A stretch of DNA of 64,000 nt from Rhytidiadelphus loreus. Taxonomy: Eukaryota; Streptophyta; Bryopsida; Hypnales; Hylocomiaceae. The stretch covers positions 87,662,981 to 87,726,980 of the forward strand of contig OX344762.1 in assembly GCA_947034895.1 (NCBI GenBank). The letters run 5' to 3'. This document shows, in pieces, positions 1 to 12,867 of this stretch. The notes under the pieces are model-generated. The model was not told the DNA's origin. It was given only the letters and a program-made list of their open reading frames with translations, and ran no database searches. Position 1 is the first letter of the stretch. Every line of letters begins with the position of its first letter. Made by a program: the position numbers and the translations under genes.

Positions 1-1223
1 AGTCTGTGGAACACCCTTCTATTCAATGAATTGAAATTGACCTTTCTGTACGTTAAATCCCGCAAGGTTTTTGTTTCTGGGGTACGTGCGTTACGTAGTC
101 CAAGGCAGGGAGTCGTCGAGCATATTCGGTCGATTCATATATACTCTGTCTGTCTGCCTTCAATTCGCCGGCGGCTTCAGTTGAATTGATCCGTCGGTTG
201 GATTGCTGCAACGCTAACTTAGCTGCCATGGCCAGCATGGCCCGCCCGCCCTTTGAATTTCTGAGCCAGTATTGGTTTGTACAGTAACTGTTAACTTATT
301 TGTGCCTGGCATCGCATGTGGGCAACGTCCGCCACCGGCCATGGCCAGCACCTTGCTACACGCTCAGTCTTACACTCAGGTCGCTTTGAAATTTGAAAAC
401 CTGCTGCCTGGGTCACTGACTGAGAGGAGTGGTGCCATTGAAATCGAGCGTCAGCTTGCTTGCTGCAGGATCATGATGAGACTGAGGTAATTCCGTGAGC
501 TAAGTAAAGTAGGAGGTCACCTTACTTTTAGCAGATGATTTGCAATTCTGAAGAGTTCGACTTCTTGAAATAGTTTTGAGTAAATTTTTCTTGAAAAAAA
601 GAATGAAATTGGCATCTAATCCAAGTTGTTTCATATTTTTTGGATCTACGTGGAATTGGTTATGAATTTTTGAAGTGAGATTCACGAGGGGCTCTAAAAG
701 TATTGATTTGCCTCCATGATATAATCACTATAATTGGTACATTGGTGAATACAATTGGTACATTGAAGAAAGCAATATGTACCACAACATTAGAGAATGC
801 TTTTAGAGGTTGGATTGTTTTAGGACCACCTACCTTAGTACATTTTTTCCCTTAGGTGTAGAATGTGCATTTTAGGATACAAAGATGTATTTGAAGGAGT
901 GTAAAAAGTTCAAGATTGGCTTGATTCTTTGTGATCAAAGGGAGTATCAATTGCATAAATTTGGTATTTTTTGAAAAGTTGTGTTACAATTTCCATTAAA
1001 AAAAATGTTGAAAATATTGTACTCATAGAACTAATAGATATTAATGGTATAATTCTACACAATGAAATTGCTACTTTGATGTAAGATTATGTTCAAGTTC
1101 ACGTCAAGACACATCAAATGATACATGGCACCCTCAATTTGAATCATTATTGCTCCTCCTTCATGTTTGAGAAGCTTCAAAGTGATCATGTATTCTATTT
1201 GTATGATGTCATACTTGAGAATA
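1..1223. other. AT-rich intergenic DNA, no gene seen
   Basis: Only short unsupported reading frames are present. The part around 500-880 is a diverged relative of sequence inside the GNAT duplication units: the stretch around 600-680 matches about 22980-23060, and that around 770-850 matches about 25460-25540. It is therefore probably repeat-derived. I see no promoter, RNA gene or conserved protein. Confidence 0.6.
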
Positions 1224-1227
1224 TTAA

Positions 1228-2124
1228 CCCCTAAAGGACCATTGTCCCTTCAGAGGACAAATGGGATTTGGGGGAATTACCTACAATCTCAATTTTTGTC
1301 TTGATCTTTTGAAACTTTTTTTGAAGATAGAAAAATTGATTAGTTTTGTGGGAATACATATTTTTTCAATTGCTGCTAGGGAACAAAAGTTATGCCCAAA
1401 TAAGCTCAAAACATAGGAGAGGAGATAGCAAAAAAAATTCAAAAATTTGAATTAATTTTTTTTCTCACAGATTATATTTTTTTCTACTTGGAAAGCTTTG
1501 ATTCATTCCATTTGGATTTGTTATGAGAAAGTTATGGATAATCTTGTTTTTCAGGCAATTAGAGCATCTTCTTGAAAAAATAACTTGTTAGACTCATTTT
1601 TGAATGTATTTTTTTACAATTTCTCTAGAAAAAACATTCCACATGATGTAGTTTGCTTTCTAGAACAATCTCACCGTTGAAATTTGTACATTTTAATTCC
1701 ATCTTAGAGATATCAATAATTTAGATTTTTCTTCTATCTTGTATCTACTTCAACTTAATAAATTTTTAAAGAATAAAATTAAGTCTTTTTTTTTTTTTCC
1801 TGGACCTTCAACTCAATTTTCCACCATAAAGATTTAAAGGTAAAACTTTGTAGTGCAAAAAATTAAAGTTAAGAAGGTTCAAAGTCAAATAATCTAATCT
1901 GCAATGTGATTAAAAACTTGTATTTTTCACTTTAAATGCACATACCTTGCAATTTGTGCTGTCAAAATTTCTGAAATTTTTTCCACACATTCTCATACTA
2001 GTTAGGTGTTAGATCCTTTAGTTAGATGTGCAGAAAAAGGGGGTTCAATTTTTTCTACTTTTTGCTCTAGAAATGACAGTTTTGAGTGTTTTTTCTCAAA
2101 AAATGGCCTTGGTCCTTCTAGGGG
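1228..2124 (+). mobile_element. TTAA-flanked element, copy T1 (~0.9 kb)
   Basis: The element is bounded by TTAA at 1224-1227 and 2125-2128. The left end reads CCCCTAAAGGACCATTG, and the right end reads, on the other strand, CCCCTAGAAGGACCAAGG. The interior matches the copy at 40314-41235 in inverted orientation. It has no reading frame of useful length, so it is non-autonomous. The TTAA target and CCC-starting ends resemble piggyBac-type elements, but the superfamily is inferred. Confidence 0.7.
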
Positions 2125-2174
2125 TTAACTTCACTACCAAAATTGAATTGTTTTTGCTAACCAATGCTAAAAGT

Positions 2175-2591
2175 ATAAGGTAGTATGCTCTAAAAGCGAC
2201 CATTTCAGGGTTGGTCTGCCTTTTACATAGGCTTCTATGGACAAAATTATTTTTAGATCATTTTTCGGAAAAAGAAAAATGGATGTGGAACCTATCACAA
2301 GTGGTTTTATACTTCTCCAATCATTTTTGAATTACTTATAAATTTTCAAAGATTTAGGATATAGGTACCTATTTGTGACCATAGGTCTTTTCCAAATTTG
2401 TCCGCTTGCAACTTGCAAAGAGATGTGCAAAAATCAAAGGCAATGATTGGCTCTTGCAATAGAAAAATAATTTTTCCTCAATGCATTCAATTGCTAAAGT
2501 GGTTCATATAAGGATCACCCCATCTCCATTCTCTACCCAAAAATAGGGTCGGTTTGAAGAAGATGGACACTTTTAGAGCATACTACCTTAT
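2175..2591. mobile_element. MITE with ATAAGGTAGTATGCTC ends
   Basis: The two ends are inverted copies of about 25 bp. The left begins ATAAGGTAGTATGCTC and the right reads the same on the opposite strand, followed by TAAAAG. It is 417 bp long and has no coding capacity. A target-site duplication is not clear, partly because the next element abuts its right end. Confidence 0.6.
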
Positions 2592-2893
2592 TTAGGGCCA
2601 GCTTACATGCTCACCTGATGGGCAAGCTTTCCACTAATTCAAGCAAGAAGACAAAAGTGGCTCCACCGATGGTCTTGCCGGGGTGGGCAAGCTAGCAGAA
2701 AAGGAAGAGTTGAAGTTTCACCAATACTGGTGGACAACTTCGTTGGTGGAGACTAGGGAATCTAATACGTGGGAATTTTGTATTGTCTCCATCCCCACCC
2801 ACCGGGTTCACATGAAAGTGCAATGTCTATTTTTTACTATAGTACCCATTGTGAAAATTCTCCGATGACAGAATACATGTATAGTGGGTTCCA
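2592..2893 (+). mobile_element. Repeat of the GGGCCTCCTNACATG family, copy 1
   Basis: This block of about 300 bp matches 28205-28513 along its length, including the shared core GGCTCCACCGATGGTCTTG. A partial inverted relative lies at 31225-31512. The family's ends carry TTAGGGCC and an ACATG motif in inverted orientation. It has no reading frame that persists between copies. Confidence 0.6.
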
Positions 2894-3429
2894 AACAATA
2901 ACTCTGTTTAGATTCCAATATGAAATCACTTCATTTTGTCACCTGAAGTTAATTCAAAGTGCAACATTAGATGGGATTTGGCCCATCTGGAGGGCCATGA
3001 GTTCCTGACTGCAGGGAACGCGCCACGATGGTGCAGCACGGCAGTCTAACAGAGCCAAGCGATTGTCACATCATTGGAAAAAAAATTACTTTCATTTTTT
3101 CATTTCAGAAGCAGTTTTGTTTTTTGGTAATACATCACCCAACTCTCCCTCACTGCATTGGGAATAGATTCGAGAACGAGCTTGAAACAACCCTCCAATG
3201 CAACTGAAAAACATCTAATGTTTTAGGACAAATAAAATGAACGCATTAAAGAAGACAAACAAAGGCAAACAAGGAACCTGTGGAATGTAAAAAAAACTAA
3301 TTTCATATTCTTTGAAAAATAAATATAGTAGACTTAGAAGAATATGGAGCAACATAATGTACATACTTGTTCTTAGAAGAGAAATAATCAAAATATACCA
3401 TTTACAATAAACAAGACAAACAAGGGACC
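2894..3429. other. Intergenic, nothing recognised
   Basis: No gene, repeat boundary or RNA is recognisable here. The short minus-strand frame at 3215-3502 enters the neighbouring MITE and has no family resemblance. Confidence 0.5.
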
Positions 3430-3439
3430 TGTGGATTGG

Positions 3440-3662
3440 GCCAGGGTGAATTGACCCCCTCATTGCCCCTCCAGGGCAAACCCTAGAATTTTTTATTTGC
3501 AAGGCTTAATTTTTTTTTGAAATTCTGAATTCATATTTGCAATCAGAGGCCCAAATTACTCTGGGGAGATGCAAGAATTACCAAAAAATTAGCACAACAT
3601 AGGGGGCTTTTTCTTCAAACCAAAGTTGAATGGGGCAATGAGGGGGCCAATTCTCCCTGTGT
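3440..3662. mobile_element. Mutator-like MITE (GCCAGGGTGAATTGACC ends), copy E1
   Basis: This 223-bp element is flanked by direct repeats TGTGGATTGG at 3430-3439 and 3663-3672. The ends are imperfect inverted repeats: the left starts GCCAGGGTGAATTGACC and the right ends CAATTCTCCCTG plus two to three bases. A 9-10 bp target duplication is the hallmark of Mutator-like elements. It has no coding capacity. Confidence 0.7.
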
Positions 3663-3672
3663 TGTGGATTGG

Positions 3673-3990
3673 GCCAGGGTGAATTGCCCCCCTCATTGCC
3701 AAGCAGGGAGAATTGACCCTCTCGCTCGGCCCTACGGGCAAACCCTGGAATTATTTATTTTCCGCACATGAATTCATTTGCAAATTTTTAATTCATTTTT
3801 GCAATCAGAGACCTCAAATTAGTCGAGAGAGGTCAAGAGTATACCCTAGAACAGCCCAAAATAGGGAGCTTTTTTTTACATGCACCCTTGGTAAGGCCAA
3901 GCGAGGGGGTCAATCCACCCCAATCCTCACACCAATCCTCATTGCCCCTCCAGAGCAAACCCTACAAAATTTTATTTGCAAGGCTTCATT
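3673..3990. mobile_element. Mosaic of Mutator-like MITE fragments, including copy E2
   Basis: A second left end (GCCAGGGTGAATTGCC) follows directly after the E1 target repeat. A complete-looking copy E2 then runs 3704-3920, from CAGGGAGAATTGACC to GGGGTCAATCCACCC, followed by a fragment of an E1-type interior at about 3940-3990. The arrangement indicates repeated insertion into the same family. E2 is the inverted relative of the copies at 19200 and 35975. Confidence 0.55.
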
Positions 3991-4097
3991 TTTATTTGCA
4001 AGGATTATGTTACCAAAAGGTGAATTGTTTCCAACTTTTCCTTATAGTTGTCCAAGTAATGGTAATATTGAATTACTACTTCAGCTAAGGTGAAGCC

Positions 4098-4332
4098 GGC
4101 CAGGGTGAACTGACCCCCTCATTGCCCCATCCAGGGTTATTCCGAAAAAAACCCACCTAATTATTGCTGTGATTTTTCTAATTTCTACATCTTCCCAAGC
4201 TAATTAGGGGCCATTGATTGCAAATCTGAATTCAGAATTTGCAAATTTTATCATCCAATTGCAAATAAAAAATTCCACAGTATTTTTCCCAGGGGTAAAA
4301 CGGGGCAATGAGGGGGTTAGTTCACCCTGGCC
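4098..4332. mobile_element. Mutator-like MITE, copy E3
   Basis: This 235-bp element is flanked by perfect 9-bp direct repeats GGTGAAGCC at 4089-4097 and 4333-4341. The termini are GGCCAGGGTGAAC and its exact inverse. It is the cleanest example of this family in the window and establishes the 9-bp target duplication. Confidence 0.8.
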
Positions 4333-4341
4333 GGTGAAGCC

Positions 4342-6021
4342 ACCTATAACCAATCAAATAAGCAATTCTAGATATCATCTGGAGTAGTGCAGGGCAAAGC
4401 AAATATTTTCGAAGGTGGGAGGATAGAAATGACAAGGATTGCAAAAACTTTGGTAATTTTATCACTTGAATTGTAATTACTATGAATTTTGAAAGGCAAA
4501 AACTGCTCCAAACCCACTACCAATCTCTAGACTCTTCCAATTCTGATCACTCAAAAATTACAATCTTACTAAATGCTTTTTTCTTTCTTAATACTCACTA
4601 CTTTGGGATATGTGTCATGAATATATTAGTCCCAATTTTGAAAAACAACAACAACATTCTACCTATGGTTGGAAATAAGTCAGTCTATAAGTTGGTTATT
4701 GGGCCTTGATCAGGAATGGGTGGCTTCCCCTTACCAATTCTTCTTTCTCTTAATTGTTATGTATTCATATCTTATCCAATTCATGGATAGGTCTTGAAAG
4801 TTGAATATGAGTTGCTAAAGACTATTTCTTGCACCACATCTTGAGTTACTTCAATTCATGATGTTAATACATCGCTTTAGTTGCAAGTATAGCACCTTGT
4901 AACATGATAGTTGCAACATAAGTTACATAACCATAAACTTCTTCCAATCATTTTGATATAACTATGACTTGTTATAAGTATTGTCACACATATTTAAATG
5001 TATCTATCAATTGTGCAAAATTTGAAAAGCATTTACTCCAAATATTGTCTATAAAATCTAAATCAAGCATGCTTGATATCTAAACGCATGGCAATATAAG
5101 GTAAAGCAATAAGCCTACTCTCCACATCTTCCAACTCTTATTTCTAGTAGCTTCATTAAATCATTGTAACAAGAAAATTACTATTCCTCCAACAATCAAT
5201 ATACTTGAAGAGCTTTGCTTGGTTTGCACCATATCTTAGGTGTGTGTTTGCAAAAAACACTAGGCCTTTTTTATGTCTCATGTAGCGTGATAGACTTGTG
5301 ATCTTATATAAAATTTTGAAGCATGAAACCAATGAACTTGATTTTTTAAATAGAAATGGATGTTTCTATTGTAATCACATCCCTTATTTTTCAAAAAATT
5401 TAAAATCATTTCATGTTTAAAAGTCTATTTCGCTAATTTGTCACACTCATGTTTATTTTTCACTTATTTTTCATGTTTTGGATTTGGGGAATTTTGAATG
5501 AATGATTTAGAGCTAAAATTTCAGTGAATTATTTACACAATAGGCGGACATGTCAAACCATATTAGGTTCATTTAAAAATAGATTATTTTATATCCCAGA
5601 CGTTCTTGCAAATAAGCCTCCTTAACGCACAACTTTGTAGGCACTTGAAAACATTTTTTGAATATATTTTTACATAAATCTTATCTTGATAAAGTTCTTT
5701 GTAAGGTAATTCAATGTGAGAGGTTGCATTCTTGATACAAATAGGTAGCTTTATGCATGAAAGAGTGCATGGACTTAGTTTTGTGGTGTTTGGACATGTG
5801 ATATTGTGATGTGAATGCTATGTAAAGATAATTTAATTCAATTTTTGAATTCATAAAAACTTTGAAATTCAATAACTTTCACATTGTAGGTTCAAACGTC
5901 ATAGAATAAAGCCCATGCACCCCATCGGAAAGAGCTTTCCAACAATACCAAGAACACCACCAAACACCTCACGATTTCTTAGATTTTAGTGTAGCAAACA
6001 AAACAAAACAAACAACCTAAC
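4342..6021. other. AT-rich intergenic DNA with one repeat fragment
   Basis: No gene is recognisable. The string GATCAGGAATGGGT near 4710 recurs near 44230, suggesting an old dispersed repeat. The segment from about 5700 to 6010 is a diverged copy of the 8400-8940 repeat, and the element at 6026-8377 now separates the two. Confidence 0.5.
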
Positions 6022-6025
6022 TTAA

Positions 6026-8377
6026 CCCGTCATCGCCAGAGGGGACAAAAAGTGTCCTCACATAGTTTCAAGTCCAACTCAAAGTGTTGTAACTTTTGCA
6101 TCCGATGTCCAAGTTCAATAAAACTTGTAGGAAAATTTGTGCTCTCTCTTCTAGTTTATGTGGTAAAATTTCTAGATCAATCCAAGATGTATTGATTTCT
6201 TGGAGGCCAATCAAAGTTCACACGTTCAATTTGGGTTCACCAAACTGCATTTGAAGGCTGCAACTTTAGGGGCTTGTATCTCCTTCATTGAATGTTAATT
6301 TTCAATTTTCAATAAAATTTAAAGGATTATGATCCCTTTAAATCCTAGTTATTGTGGTAAAATTTTCATGTCAATTCAAGTTGTTTTGAATGTTTGGGAG
6401 CAAATCAAAGTTCAAAATCCTGACATTTTTGGATTACAATGAACTTCAGCAGTGTCGGGTAGAGAGGCCTTGCCTGAAAATGCGGGGTTCTTGGCTGCAA
6501 CTAGAATTGGCTCAAAATACGGAGGATCCCAAAATCAAATATACCCATAAAAATTCTCAGAGAAACTCCATAATTTGCCTCATAATCATGCTCATATAAC
6601 CTCCATCATGAACCATGAAGATTAAATAAAGTATCACACGTTTATACAAAAGTGGTATGAGTTGTGCATAACCCTCATAAAGTCTTCCAAAAGTGTATCC
6701 AACACTAATATGAGTTCCAAATCCTCTTCAAAAGTTCAAATTGAGAATATGATATCTCTTTAGACAGATAACACAAAAAACTATAGCACCTCCAAATTTC
6801 AACTCAAAAGCTCATACTGTCTGACTTTTATAGCTAGTCAAAGTTTACTCTCTTTAACTCAAAGGCAGCTCATTATTACTTCACTTCCAAGGTTATAACT
6901 CTCATCATATAATATCTCATTGAAAAGCTAACACAAATATCTACAATCCCTCAAAATTTCACTCAAAACTAAGATACTATCCAACTTTTATAGCTGGTAC
7001 AAGTTCACCTTCTCTAATTCAAAAAGTAGCTCTTCACTACTTTACATTCAAGCCCATAACTTTTGCATCCTAACTCCAAACCAAGGGAATAATAGCTTTT
7101 TGAAAAGCTAACAACTCAATAAACAACCATGACAAATCTCAAAAGCAACAACCTCCTAATTAGATAGATATGAGCTCTCAAAAATTGAGCTCTCAAAAAT
7201 TATGCCCTCAAACTTCATGACAAATTTCCTTCTCTCACTCCATCAAGCATAACTTTCACACAAAAACTCCAATTTGAGAGAGTGATAGATTTTCGGAATC
7301 ACCAAAACAAGATGAACATCCTTCCACATTTTTGTAGCCAAACCCCCCATGTACAAAGTGCTATCCCCCTTTGAACACACGGCTCTCCTAAATTAACTTG
7401 GAGGTGAAAGAAGAAGACTCTCCACCTCATCTGCCACCTCAACTTCCATGTCATCCACCTAAGCAAGTGGATTTTGGCCTCTAAGACACCACATGGACTA
7501 TTTTTCATCCATTGACCATCTTTTTATCTCTATAACTCTATCCTTATCCCCTACGTGGACTTCTAATCCATTTAAAATCAAAACAAGCTTCACATTTTAT
7601 TTTTAACAATTATAACCAAACAAAATTAAATAAAGCTTCAAAACATCTCTAAGTATAAAAATATAAGAACTAAGATTAAGTACTTGTCTAATAGAGGTAA
7701 AAAAAATTAGATTTCAAGAGGATCATCACTTCAAATGTCTCTTGAAACTCCAATGGAAAAAAAAAACTCCGCTTTGACACACCATTATAGATTTCATATA
7801 GTATACACATATAGGACGCGACAACGGCTTGTTTCTTCTTCATACAATGTCAATTTCCAATAAGTCTTTTTGGAAAATATGCACATACTAGTCTAGTTTA
7901 TGTGTCTAAAATTTCATCTCAATCCAAGAAGTAATGAGTGATTGAGAAGCATTTTAGGAGGAGGAGGTTAAGCCTTAGAAGTCTTTTGGGCAACTTTTTT
8001 TGCTATTTTTTTGACATTTGAAAGTCATTTTGATGACACAATGAGTCAATTCTATGATATTTTATTTCACAAATGTGTTTGTATTCTGATTTTGAATCAC
8101 TTTATAGCTTAAAGTTTTTCATTTTAGTAGGTTTAGAAATCGAATTTCACCTCCAAATGTGTTTCTAGGAAAATTTCAGCATCCTTTTTCAACACTAAAA
8201 CATTATAATATTTCAATCTACACTGTCAAATGACTCTAAATTTGGTTCACATCATCTACAGCATGTACTCTACAAGATTATACGGTTGAGATTTCTATAC
8301 CTTTCTGACATTTTAAACTACAACACTTCAAAAGCAGTGATGTTTTTAAACTCAAATAGGCCGTCAGCGATGAGGGG
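6026..8377. mobile_element. Large TTAA-flanked element (~2.35 kb)
   Basis: TTAA lies on both sides (6022-6025 and 8378-8381). The inverted ends are CCCGTCATCGC on the left and CCCCTCATCGC on the right. Repeats related to each other lie outside both ends, consistent with insertion into an existing repeat array. The interior holds a degenerate tandem duplication of roughly 180 bp around 6800-7150 and no transposase-like frame. It is the longest member of the TTAA group in the window. Confidence 0.55.
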
Positions 8378-8381
8378 TTAA

Positions 8382-8945
8382 ATTGCCCTATGTTGTTGCC
8401 ACAACCAAAATAAAAGTAAAAATAAATTTCTAATTTTTTAACTCATTAAAACTTTGAAATTCAATTACTTTCACACCATAGTGTTAGAGCTTGCATTCTT
8501 AGTACAAATAGAAAGCTTTATGCACAAAGGAGTGCAAAGGCTTTGTTTTGTGGCATTTGGACATGTGATGTGAAAGTTATGGTTTTTCCAAAATAAAGAT
8601 AATTTAATTCAATTTTTTTATTAAAAATATCCATACCTTTCATAGCATAGATCCATACGCTATGAAATTGACACAAATATAAAACTTTGTGCATGAAGGA
8701 GTACAATGGATTTGTTTTGTTCCATGATGTGAAAGTTATGTTTTTCTGGAATAAAAGATAATTTAATTTTCTAATTCATAAAAACTTTGAAATTCAATAA
8801 TTTTCACAATGTAGGTTCAAATGCCACAAAACAAAGTCCATGCACCCTTCCTCACAAAGAGTTTTCCAACAATATAAAAAACGCCACCAAATGCCTCACG
8901 GTATTTTAGATCTTAGCATATCAAACAAAACAAACAAACTTAAAG
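8382..8945. repeat. Degenerate tandem repeat, ~165-bp period
   Basis: Motifs such as AACTTTGAAATTCAAT, TTTGTTTTGTGGCATTTGG and ATGATGTGAAAGTTATG recur about every 165 bp through this stretch. A related copy sits at about 5700-6010, on the other side of the TTAA-flanked element. Confidence 0.5.
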
Positions 8946-10362
8946 TATAGATTGATTTGTTCTAAATTGATTCCAAGAAATACCAACTCATTTTGTTGCA
9001 TCACTTAGATCAAACTCATAATATTACAAGCTTTTGAAAAAAAAACTAAAAGAAAACAGAAAATATAGATTATTAGTAGAACACTAAAAATAATGTATTA
9101 TCAAAATTTGAGACCTAAAAAATAGATTGATGAAAATCTTTAAGAAAAAAGACACTTTAATGTTTGAATTATTTGAAAATAGTAAAAACATTCAAAATAT
9201 AAAAATAATTTCATTCTTCCAAACTTTACGGAGATAAGATTTTGCCAAAAATATAATGGAAAAGTATTTTCAAATGTCTAAAAATTTGTGTGCAAGGAAA
9301 CCTTTGTTGCACCCAAGTGAAAAATTTGAAACTTGCTATTTTTAGTTTTTCCTTGCATGATAGATATATCCCTATTGTGAAAATATATTGTTTAAAGCTC
9401 ACCTTTATGATAATAATTTTGGATACTCAAAAGTCTCTTAAACCATGAAAATTCAAAATGTGACAAATTTATAAAATAAAATAATAAAATAATAAAATAA
9501 AATAAAAATATATACATACATATTACATAATATAATATAATATTTTCTTAAATCTTCAAACATAACTGCTACAACCAAAGAGCCATTGTATTGTACATCT
9601 TTATTATAAATTTGAGATCCAATGGCCGCATACTTTAAAAGTTATAGTAGAAGCCATAACAAACATGCAATGTGTGAATGCCAAATAATATTGGTGTTTT
9701 TTGGAATCCCTATCTATTAGTGTGTGTGACACTAATTGATAAAAATATCACTATTTTAAATTAGTGCAAGATAAATTATTTTTATATTATAAAAAATTCT
9801 ACAAAAAATATATTTTGTAATGACACTAATTTTCTTAGGCAACAATGTGTTTAATGTCCTCAACAAGAGGCTTAGTTAGTGCTATGAAATATAATCCTAT
9901 TCAGGTCCTAACAAAAGGGAAAGAAGTTGCAATACATCACTTGAGTTTAAAGCATTCTTGTGCATAGGAAATCAAAGCAAAAGTTAAAAGTATAAAATTA
10001 ATGACTACCAAGTAAGGACAAATTTTTAGTTTTGTTAATAAGCACATATGGCATCAATGGAAGTATAACATCTTATTTTGCAAAGACTTATGGAGTATTA
10101 CTTTAAATGGAAATCATATTTACATTCAAGATTTAGCAACAAGCTAGGGAGAGTTCTTGTCTTGGAGATTCTTCACCGATAGGATTTAATAGAATGCTAG
10201 TAGCATGATCCCTTTGTCTCTAATATTTTGCCACTTTTTGTAGTTGATATTCAATTTTTTGATGGACTTTTCAGTAATTTTTGGATACATATTTGAAGGA
10301 AATCATGTACAATGGGGAGTAATAACTATCAATTAGTTCAAACAAGAGAGATGTACCTAATC
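8946..10362. other. AT-rich intergenic DNA
   Basis: No gene is seen. A low-complexity AAAATA/ATAT run lies at about 9470-9545. Nothing else stands out. Confidence 0.5.
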
Positions 10363-11637
10363 ATTAGAGAAATTCTCAGCCCTCTAGAGGGCCGCTCCAT
10401 AGTAACCAAACCAATCTATTAATCGCATAAGAATTAGTAGGGGCATATAGCCACAGTGCATTGTCAGAGTGGGTGAATATCGCAAAAGACGTCAGAACTC
10501 CAGTAATGAAAGTGTAGTAGAAGTCTGTTTAATAATTAATCACGTGAACATACGAGGTGATTAATTGGAAAATTAAGCAAATTCAATGAAATTAAGCAAA
10601 ATGAAGTGAATTTTCAAGCTAGTTGCCAAAAAAATTAGAAAACTCTTACATTTTCCAACTAGATTTTAAAGTCACTTAGTTTAAGATGTTTAATCATGAT
10701 AAGAGAATTTCTTTATGTACACTTGGAGTGGTAGGAGGTAGAACAACCTATGTGGAATATGTAGTTTAGAATTTGTAGTTTTTCAACCACTCATAGTTAA
10801 GTTCAAAATAGGAATTGTGTTAAAATTAGAATTTCAGACCTCATTTAGGCATGGTAGAATATTTTTTTATCAAAAACCTTTGACCTAAATAAAGTTGGAG
10901 AATCAAGCTAGTTTTCATGTCCAAAAATCCGTTTGAAGTTTAGAGCCTCCAATAAAAAGTTATGGGCAAAATTTGGAGAAGGTTTTTGAAAATGTCAAAG
11001 AAAATCTCCCTTTCAACCCCTTTTAGAATTTTGTCCATAACTTTTTATTGGAGGCTCTAAACATCAAATGGATTTTTGGACATAAAAACTAGTTTGATTT
11101 TTCAACTTTGTTTAGTTCAAAGTTTTTTGAAAAAATTCATTTCACTATGCCTAAATGGGGTTTGAAATTATAGTTTTAACACGATTCCTACTTTAGACTT
11201 AACTATGAGCGGTTGAGAAACTACAAATTTTAAACTACATATCCCACATGGGTTGTTCTACCTCCTACCATCCCATGTGTACATAAAGATATTTTCTTCT
11301 CATCATTAAACACCTTAAATTAACTGGTTTTAGAAGCTAGTTGGAAAACGTCAGAGTTTTCTAATTTTTTTGGTAACTAGCTTGAAAATTCACTTCATTT
11401 TACTTAATTTCATTGAATTTACTTAATTTACAATACTTGAATCTTGATTATTTAACTACTTATACTTGAATTTTGAACCACTGACAGAGTGACAGATGTC
11501 GGACATCGCGACTTCCGGTGATTGACTATAGGGAAAAAACAAATCATTAAGCAAAGTTAAATGTAATCTTGGGTCCTTTCAGCTGCTCTAGAGCAACCCT
11601 TTGGAGGGTTGAGAATTTCTCTAATGTATTTGTTTAT
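10363..11637. mobile_element. Foldback element with ~600-bp arms
   Basis: The two halves are long imperfect inverted copies of one another, centred near 11000 with a loop of roughly 50 bp. For example, CCAATAAAAAGTTATGGGC at 10949 is mirrored at 11033-11051. The outermost ends are CATTAGAGAAATTCTCA and its inverse. The same terminal motif occurs on the 366-bp element at 50538. It has no coding capacity and would transcribe into a very long hairpin. Confidence 0.7.
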
Positions 11638-12050
11638 TTGAAATTTGTAAAGTAATAATTTTAGATAGTGAATACTTGCTAAAGTAAGGTAGAAATATCT
11701 AAAATTGCTTCTTTAGCCCTAAAAAGATACCGAGGCCTCAAAAGTGGTCAATGGATGACTTTCAAGAGTATTGTAGAAATGAAGAATGCACCTAAATATA
11801 ATTGGTCCAAATTGGATTTTTCTTGATAAAAAATCTTCATAATATGCCTTGACTTTTCAAGGTTAAATTTATGATTGTGCATAGATGAAGTGAAAATTAC
11901 AATTAGAGGTTATTAGTTACTTGTAGACAAATGAAATTATAAATTTTCAAAAGAAAAAAGTTATTTTTTGGAGAATTTAAATTGTATTTTCTATGAATTC
12001 TCAAAGTTATCGTCAAGGATTTTATAGGTGCATCTTCAAAAAGACCTCAA
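11638..12050. other. Intergenic, nothing recognised
   Basis: AT-rich DNA without a supported reading frame or recognisable repeat boundary. Confidence 0.5.
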
Positions 12051-12060
12051 ACCATTCACT

Positions 12061-12624
12061 CGGGGGGGGGTCATTTAGAGTGTCCATTAGAAACCACGTG
12101 CAAACAAAACTTTGGACCCCTTATATACTTTTTGAATTTTAAATAAAATAAATAAATAAAATATGAATAGATTTTCCTACTTTGAAAGTTTATGTTTTGA
12201 ATTATTGATATTTTTATTTGTTAATAATAATTAGTTACAAATTTTTGAAGTAAAAAGATACATTGTAGAACTGAAAAATAATTTTCACACCCCTATATTA
12301 TATAAGAAAAAATTGTTTAAAAAATGAACAAAAAAATTCCTAAAAATAACTCATTATTGAAAGCTCATTTTGAGTTGAATATTGACTCAATGGTCATCTA
12401 AGTGTGTCCTCTATAATTATTTGAGTTGAAAAACAAGCCATTTTAGTTCATTTTCAACCTCTTTTAGAAATCATTTCATATTTTATTTGAGTTGGAAATT
12501 TTGGCAATAGAAAGCTATAGTCATTATTAAACAATGTTCAAAATTTTAGGTTGAAATTATAGTTTATTAGAAACCACTTGTTCGCACGTGGTTTGTTATA
12601 GTAGAACTAAGTGCACCCCCCGAG
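12061..12624. mobile_element. Mutator-like element with ACCATTCACT target duplication
   Basis: This ~564-bp element lies between direct repeats ACCATTCACT at 12051-12060 and 12625-12634. The inverted termini start CGGGGGG and share AAACCACGTGC about 40 bp inward from each end. A 9-10 bp duplication points to the Mutator superfamily. No transposase frame is present. Confidence 0.65.
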
Positions 12625-12867
12625 ACCATTCACTAAGCACTTTGTAACTATGCAACCTTGTTGCACCATTATATGTATGTGGAACACTCCAAGAAATTCC
12701 TATGTCACAGAATTGGGAGGGTTCATAGAAATGGCCAAGTACTACTACCTCAACTCAGGTACAAGTTCGTATTTGATCATACAAGGTAGGTCTCTCCAAG
12801 AATCATGAGGTAGCCGCGAGATGAGGCACAATGCCGGATCCGCTCCTACTACTACATCTGGTAGCAA

